Shown: positions 26,373 to 33,279 of the stretch, one piece after another
How the letters are laid out: each line of letters starts with the position of its first letter
How positions within the stretch are numbered: the first letter of the stretch is position 1
Assembly: GCA_033852075.1 (NCBI GenBank)
Contig: JAWSVC010000015.1
Coordinates: forward strand, 124,001 to 188,000
DNA from: QZLE01 sp033852075
GTDB taxonomy: Bacteria; Pseudomonadota; Gammaproteobacteria; QZLD01
Reading direction: 5' to 3'
DNA: 64,000 bases
Notes under the pieces: model-generated
Told to the model about the DNA's origin: nothing
The model's database searches: none
Seen by the model: only the letters and a program-made list of their open reading frames with translations
Translations under genes and position numbers: made by a program

Positions 26373-27032
26373 TTATCTTATTGGTCTGGCATATTTCGGG
26401 CGTGAACTTGTTTTTTTAGAGCTATCTTCTTTCTTCCAGTCCATTGCTACAATATATTCAATTCCGTTTTTCTCTAAAAATGAGGTTGTTAAGTTAAAGT
26501 TTTTAACTATATAACCACCCGGCAGTTCAGTATCTTTTCCTGCTCCAATAATGCCTGAAGAGGTAGAAAAATAGGCTTTATTACCAATAACCTTTATAAA
26601 TTTAGGGATATCTTCCGGATTTTCATTTGATGCGTTATCGTCGACACGGGTTTTTACACCTTTGATTTCAGCACTTAATTCTCTTAATAACCTTATTGAT
26701 GCAGGTTCATTCATGGAATCTTCTGCTGAACTATCCAAACCGGCATTGACAGTGTCTGAGCTATTATTTTGCATTTGCTCACTTGAGCGCGATACGGTTC
26801 CGGCAACATCACAGTCTTCAGGAGCAGCTCCGGCAGAAATACATTCGTTGTATGCCCTGGCAATCTCAGTTTTTAATCTAAGCAACTCCATTTGATTTTC
26901 CAGCATTTTCTTCTGCTTAACATGTGATAAATAATCATCTACGGTTTTACTGGCCTGATCTTTATAATCAGCTGCGTTAACCGGTAAAGATATTGCCGAA
27001 ATAGCAATTACAATTCCCAATAGTTTAATCAT
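26373..27032 (-). CDS. Type IV pilus biogenesis protein PilP (R64 type)
   Basis: 219 residues with a signal peptide (about 1-20, ending VNA-AD). A helical stretch (about 32-65, QKKMLENQMELLRLKTEIA) is the coiled-coil typical of R64-family PilP. Two Cys about 13 residues apart (YNECIS and PEDCDV) may form a disulfide. The C-terminal third has a short beta-rich domain. It sits between a bitopic platform protein and the assembly ATPase, the R64 pilP position. Function in R64 is essential for thin pilus assembly but not well defined. Confidence 0.7.
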   Translation of the reverse strand: MIKLLGIVIAISAISLPVNAADYKDQASKTVDDYLSHVKQKKMLENQMELLRLKTEIARAYNECISAGAAPEDCDVAGTVSRSSEQMQNNSSDTVNAGLDSSAEDSMNEPASIRLLRELSAEIKGVKTRVDDNASNENPEDIPKFIKVIGNKAYFSTSSGIIGAGKDTELPGGYIVKNFNLTTSFLEKNGIEYIVAMDWKKEDSSKKTSSRPKYARPIR

Positions 27033-27036
27033 TAAA

Positions 27037-27489
27037 TTAACTCCTACGACCGATTACCGAAAAAACTAAAGTAGCTTCAGAACTTCCAGAATCTAAAAAA
27101 TGAAACTTCACTGGCACCATTGTCTGCGATATCTTTGCAAGAACAAGAATATCTAATAATCCACCTTTAAGCACCCCATGCCAGGCGTTCATATCGCCCA
27201 CATCAAAGCCCTTTTGCTGTGACTCAAGCACACCGACTTTAACTGGAAAGTCAGTTGCTAACTGTAAAAATTTATTCCATGAATCTTTAACATGATCAAC
27301 CTGTTTAACTCCTTTCATGGACTCTATATGATTTTCTAAAAGGCTAATTTCAGATTTAACCTTTTGCATATCACCAATTGAACCTCTGGAACCTTGTCTT
27401 TCAACTACTATCTTCACAGCCACAACTAATACGGCCATGATAGCAATTATCATAATCATGCGTTCTCTTGCTATAGTATTAGTTTTCAT
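27037..27489 (-). CDS. Bitopic pilus platform protein, GspM/PilO-like topology
   Basis: 150 residues with one N-terminal membrane helix (about 10-29) and a small periplasmic domain. Length and topology resemble GspM or the periplasmic partner in type IVb systems. It overlaps the upstream 299-residue gene by 11 nt and ends 4 nt before the PilP start, so all three are tightly linked. The call is by topology only. Confidence 0.6.
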   Translation of the reverse strand: MKTNTIARERMIMIIAIMAVLVVAVKIVVERQGSRGSIGDMQKVKSEISLLENHIESMKGVKQVDHVKDSWNKFLQLATDFPVKVGVLESQQKGFDVGDMNAWHGVLKGGLLDILVLAKISQTMVPVKFHFLDSGSSEATLVFSVIGRRS

Positions 27490-28378
27490 GTTCAGTAACG
27501 CTCCATTTTACAATCCAGGTACCGTTTGGCTGCTGTTCCGAACTAAGCCATGAATATAGCTGATCCGGCGGAGTCAAATCAGTAGTTGAAACAACTGCCG
27601 TAACAACACCAGAATTAAGATCCAGATTTTTTACTGTAAATTTAGGATCAACCTTACTTAGCAGAATTAATTTATCAAATATTTCCTGCTGTTCAGGCCA
27701 TACTTCTATATAGTTTTGCTTTAACTGAAATACACTTTCAACAAGTTCTTTTTTTCTACTTTTAAGCTGAGTATACTGCTTTTTTTCATAAGCATAACTG
27801 TAATCAAGGATTATATCAGCGGCTACAGCGGCAAGGATTATCAAAATAGCAATCGCTGCAAATACCAAAACTTCTCTTTTCTTTCTTTTTCCAGCTAACT
27901 GATATTTTTCAAGTGCGGTCATGCACTCTCGTTCCGGAAGCCTTAGTGCTGAAGAATTAACTTCAATTTCAACGGCATCACCAATATTAAGAGTTGTCGC
28001 CTGATCAGAAATAAAAGTTCCGCCAACAACCTCACCAGTTTCTTTAATAACACCATCTTCAAGTAATACAAAGAAACCGGTTTTGGTTTTACGATTCTCG
28101 TAGATAATCTGCAAAGGGTAATCTTTAGAGATTAATCCACTGGCAAATACAACCTGCCAAAATCCATATAGTTTTACATCACCAAACTGTACGCGAAGCC
28201 GACGAATATCTTCATCTATTACGTAAACAGCCGGACTTTCACGATCAGTTGCCTGTACTTCAGTATAAGCACTATCAACCTTTGGTGGTTTACCCAGGAA
28301 ATCATTAACTAGTATGACATCCTGCCCTGCAATATTTAATATTGCAGGTGTATCAATTAATTTACCGTATGCTTCCAT
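27479..28378 (-). CDS. Type IVb pilus platform protein (PilO2/PilN-like)
   Basis: 299 residues. The first roughly 170 are cytoplasmic and beta-rich. A membrane helix at about 171-193 is followed by a coiled coil and a small periplasmic domain, the GspL/PilN-type layout and similar to the R64 PilO2 family, though shorter. It overlaps the secretin gene by 22 nt and the next gene by 11 nt. It probably contacts the assembly ATPase in the cytoplasm and the 150-residue protein in the periplasm. Confidence 0.65.
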   Translation of the reverse strand: MEAYGKLIDTPAILNIAGQDVILVNDFLGKPPKVDSAYTEVQATDRESPAVYVIDEDIRRLRVQFGDVKLYGFWQVVFASGLISKDYPLQIIYENRKTKTGFFVLLEDGVIKETGEVVGGTFISDQATTLNIGDAVEIEVNSSALRLPERECMTALEKYQLAGKRKKREVLVFAAIAILIILAAVAADIILDYSYAYEKKQYTQLKSRKKELVESVFQLKQNYIEVWPEQQEIFDKLILLSKVDPKFTVKNLDLNSGVVTAVVSTTDLTPPDQLYSWLSSEQQPNGTWIVKWSVTEHEN

Positions 28379-29919
28379 TTTCCGGTTTCCACAATTTTAG
28401 GTACGACGGTTATTACCAACTCTCTACGTTGAAGCTCATTATCTTCAGCATCAAATAGTAAACTCAGCATTTCTCCTGTCGTTTTATGTTTCCAGGGTAG
28501 ATATGTAAGACTTTCTGAGATCTTTTTAGTTATCAAGCCACCAAGCTGTATTGGCTCACCGTTTCTTGTGATAACCTGGGTTGATAATTCTTGCAGGGCA
28601 ATTACGGGTGTTACAAAATCATAACCTTCAACTGTAAATGAATCATTACCCTGTACTGAACTAACAACAGGAACAATATCCAGCAATATACGATCTCCAT
28701 CAAGAAGCCTTGGGGTTACAGAAAGAGTTACTCCAACCTTTAATCTATCAAACTTAGGGGTTGTCTTTACATTACCAAGATCATCCTGAACAGTTTCTAT
28801 ATCAGCAATGTAACTAAATTCATCTCCGGTTGATAAATAGGCTGTAGATCCATTAAGAGTAGTGATATTTGGCTGGTTAACCAAATCAACAGTACCATAC
28901 TGAGCCAGGAACCTTACGATTGATTCAAAACTCCCACGAGAATCTTCAAATGTAGTCGTCATTGACCAGGCATTGCTAGAGCCGGATGTAAGTCCTTGAC
29001 TTGAAACACCTCCTAAAGCCAATGACCATGGATCTTTATCCAGAGTACCGCGCACCAATGCACTCCAGTCAATACCAGCTGCTCTTTCATCGTTAAGAGT
29101 TACATCGTACATCTTAACATCAATATTTATCTGCTTACTGGATGCAGCACTATAATTTCTTATATATTCATCCAAAATATCAATTTTATAAGGTGCTCCA
29201 GCTGCACTAATAATTCCTAATGCGCGCATTCCTAATACAAATGGCTTTAAAAGCTTTATTGAAGAGTGTTCATCATCTTTATTGTTTTTAGATGCTACAG
29301 TTCCGGTTTGCCCTTCATCACCACCAGTAACACCCAGGATTGCTTTAGCATTTTTAATCAATGAATCCCAGGAATCAATAACAGATTCAACCTCTGACCA
29401 TGCATCACTGTTGCCGCTATTTTCACCTTTGGTTCCACCACTAAGTTTCTGGCCAATTTTTACTTTTGAATTTCTTAAAGAGGATAACGCTGCAGCATTC
29501 CATTGCATTTTTTTATAGCTGGAAACATAAACCGTATCACCGCTTACTTCCAGACCGTAACCTGTAGCACCTTCTACTGTTTTTATGAAATCAGATACCG
29601 ACATATTGTCAGCCATGATTGATATACTAGTTTTAAGATCTACACCTGGATCCTTAGGCACTACGCTGGCATTTGGAAATGCATCCTTAACAATCTCCAC
29701 AAGCGCACCATTAGGGAAACTAACTGTTACCCTTTTTTGCTTTTGCAGATCAGACTTTTTAATAATTTTTGTAAAAGTACCTGATGGTTTATCCGGCCAT
29801 TCCACTTCTTTTTTTAATAATACTTTAGTTTTGTTCTCTTGGGACGGGGTTGTATCGACCATCGAGCAACCAGTAGATGTCAATAAAATCAGAGAGCTAA
29901 TTCCTAATATTTTTTTCAC
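28357..29919 (-). CDS. Type IVb pilus secretin lipoprotein (PilN/BfpB family)
   Basis: 520 residues. A lipoprotein signal ends at Cys18 (LTSTGC; position -3 is Ser, not ideal). The secretin domain in the C-terminal third is clear: LNGSTAYLSTGDEFSYI, GVTLSVTPRLLDGDRI, and the closing IQLGGLITKK. N-domains in the first half include VKDAFPNASV...DPGVDLKTSISI. This is the outer-membrane channel through which the pilus emerges; lipid-modified secretins are typical of BfpB/TcpC/R64 PilN. It overlaps the next gene by 22 nt. Confidence 0.92.
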   Translation of the reverse strand: MKKILGISSLILLTSTGCSMVDTTPSQENKTKVLLKKEVEWPDKPSGTFTKIIKKSDLQKQKRVTVSFPNGALVEIVKDAFPNASVVPKDPGVDLKTSISIMADNMSVSDFIKTVEGATGYGLEVSGDTVYVSSYKKMQWNAAALSSLRNSKVKIGQKLSGGTKGENSGNSDAWSEVESVIDSWDSLIKNAKAILGVTGGDEGQTGTVASKNNKDDEHSSIKLLKPFVLGMRALGIISAAGAPYKIDILDEYIRNYSAASSKQINIDVKMYDVTLNDERAAGIDWSALVRGTLDKDPWSLALGGVSSQGLTSGSSNAWSMTTTFEDSRGSFESIVRFLAQYGTVDLVNQPNITTLNGSTAYLSTGDEFSYIADIETVQDDLGNVKTTPKFDRLKVGVTLSVTPRLLDGDRILLDIVPVVSSVQGNDSFTVEGYDFVTPVIALQELSTQVITRNGEPIQLGGLITKKISESLTYLPWKHKTTGEMLSLLFDAEDNELQRRELVITVVPKIVETGKWKHTVN

Positions 29920-29931
29920 ATTCCGCTCCTA

Positions 29932-30459
29932 TTACTTTTGCTCATAAACCAAAAGTGTTGGTGATGAAAGGCCCTTTTCATCCTTTAGATCAAAAAACCA
30001 CTTACTTTGCAGATTTGTTTCTTGCAATGATCTGGAAACATCATCAAGAAATTTAAACAATGACTCCCTTCTGCTTGAAGTAGAAATAAACATATATTGA
30101 TTCTCAAATACCTCGGTATTTTTAATATCAACAACTATATTCCACCCATCCGGAGCAATTGCTTTTAATACGCTTTTAAAATCAGCCTGCTTTAGATAGA
30201 TATTTACATTTCCATCCAATACTGCCTGCGGATTTGAATTTTGATATTCTTTTGATTCCTCTTCTAATACAACCTTTTCAATGGCCGCACTAATTTGCTC
30301 AACCTTGTTTTCTAACTTAAGCAGTTTTTCAATATCCTTTTGGTTATTTTCCGCCTGTTTTTTTATGTCATCATTGGCATGGGCTATACCTGCGCTAACT
30401 TGCAGAAACATAACAATTGCAAGCATGCATACAGCTTTACTTAGAAAATATCGCAGCAT
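29932..30459 (-). CDS. TcpQ/PilL-C-like periplasmic protein
   Basis: I choose ATG at 30459 (175 residues), with GGAG 6 nt upstream; a longer frame would need a TTG start. A signal peptide ends near AHA-NDD. A short coiled coil (about 30-60) follows, then a domain of about 100 residues (NVNIYLKQADFKSVLKAI ... WNIVVDI ... LEST-type tail) that looks like the TcpQ/secretin N0-like fold. TcpQ-type proteins stabilise the outer-membrane secretin. It lies 12 nt upstream of the secretin gene. The family call is moderate. Confidence 0.6.
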   Translation of the reverse strand: MLRYFLSKAVCMLAIVMFLQVSAGIAHANDDIKKQAENNQKDIEKLLKLENKVEQISAAIEKVVLEEESKEYQNSNPQAVLDGNVNIYLKQADFKSVLKAIAPDGWNIVVDIKNTEVFENQYMFISTSSRRESLFKFLDDVSRSLQETNLQSKWFFDLKDEKGLSSPTLLVYEQK

Positions 30460-30479
30460 TTCTTTCTCCAATAAAACGA

Positions 30480-31925
30480 TTAATTTTGTGACAACAATTC
30501 TTGCTGTTGATAAGTAACAGATACTTTTACTGATAGACCATACTGCCCATCATCTCTTTTTTTGGTTCTAATCAGCTCTGGACTAATGCCCTTCTTGATA
30601 AGAGCTTCTTTCACAGCTACCGCCCTTTCATCAGCTAACCAATCATTTCTTTGATCAGCTCCATCGGATGTAGCTAATCCAATCAGCTCTATACTATTTG
30701 TTTTAGTATGGTCGTTAATTGTATTTATAGCACCAATCATAGCTTCAATCACATCATAGCCTTTCGGACCAATCTTTCTATATCCATATGCAAAAGGAAC
30801 TTCAATACTATAACTATTTCCATAGAAATTAGCGTAACCCAACTGGGTTGCTAATTTTTCAGCTAATGTATTTTTTATATTTTCTTTAATTTCAATAATT
30901 GATTCTTTTGCCTTTTCAATTACCAATGAAGAATCAGCATACTTAAACAAACTTTCATCATCTTGTTTTAAATGACCTTTACCAATATTTACATCAAGCT
31001 TTTCATCTAAAACAACTTCGTTAACATTAGCAACATTCTGCTCTGCTTCTGCTTTATTGCGATTGCGCGCAATAAATGTCTGAGACAAGAGATCTAAATT
31101 TAAATCACCGTAATATATATCTGTTATTTTTTTAGCGAATTTATCAACAATATTTGTTGAATGTTCAGCATTTTGATCGATTTGACGAATAACTTTGTTT
31201 TCAGAACTTGTTAGCGCAATATCAGCTTTTAAATTATTGCCAGGTTTGTTATCAGTATCATTATCAGATAAATTTACAACATCACCTGAGTTAACATTAT
31301 TATTGTTAACAATTTGAACGTCAGCTTTGTTTTCATTTTCTGAATTAATTTGGGCTAATATTTCCTGAGCTTTTTTGTTGTTTGGAGAATATTTCTTTAA
31401 AAGCCCAAGCATGCCTCCAAGCTTTTCTTCAAGATAACCAATTCTATCTTGAACATTTAACTTGGTAACTTCTTGTTCTACCAACTTATGCTCTACTTCT
31501 TTAGTTTTAGAGTTTGAAGTTGATATGTCTTTTGGCATCTCCATTCTTGTAGATACCATCTGCCCACCATCGTGGAAAAATACAACCCATTTATTACCAA
31601 TATTATTGGAATATTTATAATCTGATTTCGAATATGAAGTAGACTTAATATCCACCTCTTTATAACCAGAATGATCTATAAGATAAGCTTTTGAGATAGC
31701 GATCCCATTTGGAACTTTAAAATAAGTCCTTTTTCCATCATCAAAAACCAGCGTTTCTTCAGTAGGGTAGTTATTAATAACAACTTTATATGAAAAATCT
31801 ATTTGATTAGAATCTGATAAACTATTGTCTGAGATATGGTCTTTGCTTGTGAATACAGTACAACCTGTGTAACCGATTATCCCCAATGTTACCAAAAGTG
31901 CTTTTGCACTTTTATTCGCCCTCAT
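30480..31925 (-). CDS. Outer-membrane lipoprotein with VirB9-like N-domain and OmpA-like C-domain
   Basis: I choose ATG at 31925 (481 residues): AAGG is 8 nt upstream, and a longer GTG start is less likely. The lipobox ends at Cys22 (YTGC). Residues about 35-120 (FSYKVVINNYPTEETLVFDDGKRTYFKVP...) resemble the VirB9/TrbG beta-domain of type IV secretion. A coiled, Asn/Asp-rich middle follows. The C-terminal 110 residues are OmpA-like (IELIGLATSDG, then NDWLADERAVAVKEALIKKG, with the peptidoglycan-binding Asp and Arg). It is the first gene of the type IVb pilus operon, the R64 pilL position, and probably anchors the secretin to the cell wall. Confidence 0.72.
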   Translation of the reverse strand: MRANKSAKALLVTLGIIGYTGCTVFTSKDHISDNSLSDSNQIDFSYKVVINNYPTEETLVFDDGKRTYFKVPNGIAISKAYLIDHSGYKEVDIKSTSYSKSDYKYSNNIGNKWVVFFHDGGQMVSTRMEMPKDISTSNSKTKEVEHKLVEQEVTKLNVQDRIGYLEEKLGGMLGLLKKYSPNNKKAQEILAQINSENENKADVQIVNNNNVNSGDVVNLSDNDTDNKPGNNLKADIALTSSENKVIRQIDQNAEHSTNIVDKFAKKITDIYYGDLNLDLLSQTFIARNRNKAEAEQNVANVNEVVLDEKLDVNIGKGHLKQDDESLFKYADSSLVIEKAKESIIEIKENIKNTLAEKLATQLGYANFYGNSYSIEVPFAYGYRKIGPKGYDVIEAMIGAINTINDHTKTNSIELIGLATSDGADQRNDWLADERAVAVKEALIKKGISPELIRTKKRDDGQYGLSVKVSVTYQQQELLSQN

Positions 31926-32192
31926 AACTAACACCTTAAAAATATTATTAATTATAATTTAGTCCATATTATGCAAATACGAAACATATTACGCTGAATT
32001 TGTGACATATATTAAAGAATTTATACATAGAGAGCAATACTAATAAACCACTCTTTTATACTAGTCACCTAAAAATAAAATGATTTTTTTGGCTTTTATC
32101 TCTATAACTCCTTCTTTAGATAACTTTTCAAAGGCATGTAAAAACCTTTAAAAGGGGGAGTTACGCCGCATTTTTATCCATTTAGATCTTAA

Positions 32193-32396
32193 TCAATCAA
32201 CAACTTTCTCTTGTTTAAATCCAAACACCTTTAAAATATTCATTGCAGGACACCACTTTGAAAAAGCCGACTGCAATAAATTTAGACCTACAAATGCTGT
32301 AAGTAATAACCAATATTGTGAATGAAAATATACAAGAGCTGTCGATATTAAAATAACTACTCCTGCCATCATTCTTAGACCTTCATTAATAGTCAT
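32193..32396 (-). CDS. DUF2892 small membrane protein (YgaP C-terminal type)
   Basis: 67 residues. MTINEGLRMMAGVVILIS and the second hydrophobic stretch form two membrane helices, and the Cys in FSKWCPAMN is the conserved position of the DUF2892/YgaP membrane domain. In YgaP this domain is fused to a rhodanese; here it is alone. The function of stand-alone copies is not established. Its promoter region carries a palindrome matching the core of the gammaproteobacterial Zur box (32430-32444). AAGGAG lies about 7 nt upstream of the start. Confidence 0.9.
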   Translation of the reverse strand: MTINEGLRMMAGVVILISTALVYFHSQYWLLLTAFVGLNLLQSAFSKWCPAMNILKVFGFKQEKVVD

Positions 32397-32429
32397 CTTT
32401 TCAACTCCTTTCCTTTACTCGTGGTTTTT

Positions 32430-32444
32430 TGTTATATTATAACA
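32430..32444 (-). promoter_or_regulatory. Palindrome matching the Zur-box core
   Basis: TGTTATA-T-TATAACA, a perfect 7-bp inverted repeat about one base. It equals the core of the published gammaproteobacterial Zur operator TGTTATAnTATAACA. A TATAAT -10-like hexamer (32436-32441 on the - strand) lies inside it, upstream of the DUF2892 gene. The flanking GAAA/TTTC of the full consensus are only partly kept. A zur gene is present at 60512-60985. Confidence 0.55.
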
Positions 32445-32507
32445 CAATAATATGGTATTTTACACTCACTTTCTTAAAATTAAGCCTAATATGTTAAATA
32501 CAACAAA

Positions 32508-32532
32508 ATAAGCCGACATCAAGCCGGCTTGA
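32508..32532 (-). terminator. Terminator after the PEP-CTERM gene
   Basis: On the - strand, stem AAGCCG/CGGCTT with a 9-nt loop, followed by ATTTTG, 26 nt past the stop codon of the PEP-CTERM gene. Confidence 0.55.
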
Positions 32533-32557
32533 AAAACTATAAAGTTTGCTTATCAAC

Positions 32558-33208
32558 CTATTTTCTTCTAACTTGAAATCCTGCTAATCCCAACAAACCA
32601 AACCCAAATAAAAATACTGCGGCAGGTTCAGGAACTTCAGCTCCATCTTTTATAGTAAAAGAAACATTTGCGTTTTTAATATCTAATATTAAACGATTAT
32701 TACCATTTAAACCTCGAAGATGAACCGCATTATTAGATAGCTTCAGGTTTGGATTATTTATTACCTGATCAATTAATAAATCACTTACTTCTCCAAAATC
32801 TAATGGCAGAGGATCTGAAAAAGCAGAACTTGTTATATCATTCCATTGCATTAGAACGTTACCACCATATCTAAAAGAAAATTGATCATTCTTATCTGGT
32901 TGATCAAATATTTCAGCTCCAGTTAAAGGAGAAACATTATACTGCGTACCACCAGCAACAACATCTAGCTCAACATCTGGAGTTGAAAATATTTTACCTG
33001 TACCTGTAGTAAAATTTTTTTCTTCTTTCAATGTGAATAATGATTCATCATAAGTGAAGCTTAAAGAGCTATCCATATATTCAGTTGTACTGTTTACCTC
33101 ATCTCTTAATACCCCATCGCCAGTAACAGTTACAGTAATAAGTTTTGCAGACGCAACATTTGATACTGCAAGTAATACTACTGCAGCAATAAATTTTAAA
33201 GTTTTCAT
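32558..33208 (-). CDS. PEP-CTERM sorting-domain exported protein
   Basis: 216 residues. A signal peptide (about 1-21, ending ASA-K) and a C-terminal VPEPAAVFLFGFGLLGLAGF then RRK: the PEP motif, a hydrophobic helix and a basic tail that exosortase/EpsH recognises. The middle is a beta-rich region of unknown function. PEP-CTERM proteins belong to biofilm/exopolysaccharide systems; no exosortase or exopolysaccharide gene is in the window, so those must lie elsewhere. A strong hairpin (33229-33250) separates it from the upstream protease gene on the same strand. Confidence 0.92.
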   Translation of the reverse strand: MKTLKFIAAVVLLAVSNVASAKLITVTVTGDGVLRDEVNSTTEYMDSSLSFTYDESLFTLKEEKNFTTGTGKIFSTPDVELDVVAGGTQYNVSPLTGAEIFDQPDKNDQFSFRYGGNVLMQWNDITSSAFSDPLPLDFGEVSDLLIDQVINNPNLKLSNNAVHLRGLNGNNRLILDIKNANVSFTIKDGAEVPEPAAVFLFGFGLLGLAGFQVRRK

Positions 33209-33228
33209 GATTTGTCCTTTTAGTTTGT

Positions 33229-33250
33229 GGTGCTACCTTTCGATAGCACC
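33229..33250. promoter_or_regulatory. Intergenic stem-loop
   Basis: A perfect 7-bp inverted repeat GGTGCTA/TAGCACC with an 8-nt loop between two - strand genes. The T run (GCTTTTTTTG) follows it only on the + strand, where no gene ends, so on the - strand it is not a standard terminator. It may be a partial attenuator or an mRNA-stabilising hairpin. Confidence 0.45.
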
Positions 33251-33279
33251 GCTTTTTTTGATTTTTAAATTATTGGGAA

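Noticed and set aside
31951..31956. Promoter for the type IVb operon (TATAAT on the - strand)
   Set aside because: The -10-like hexamer is perfect, but there is no acceptable -35 at 16-18 nt, so it was not listed as a feature.
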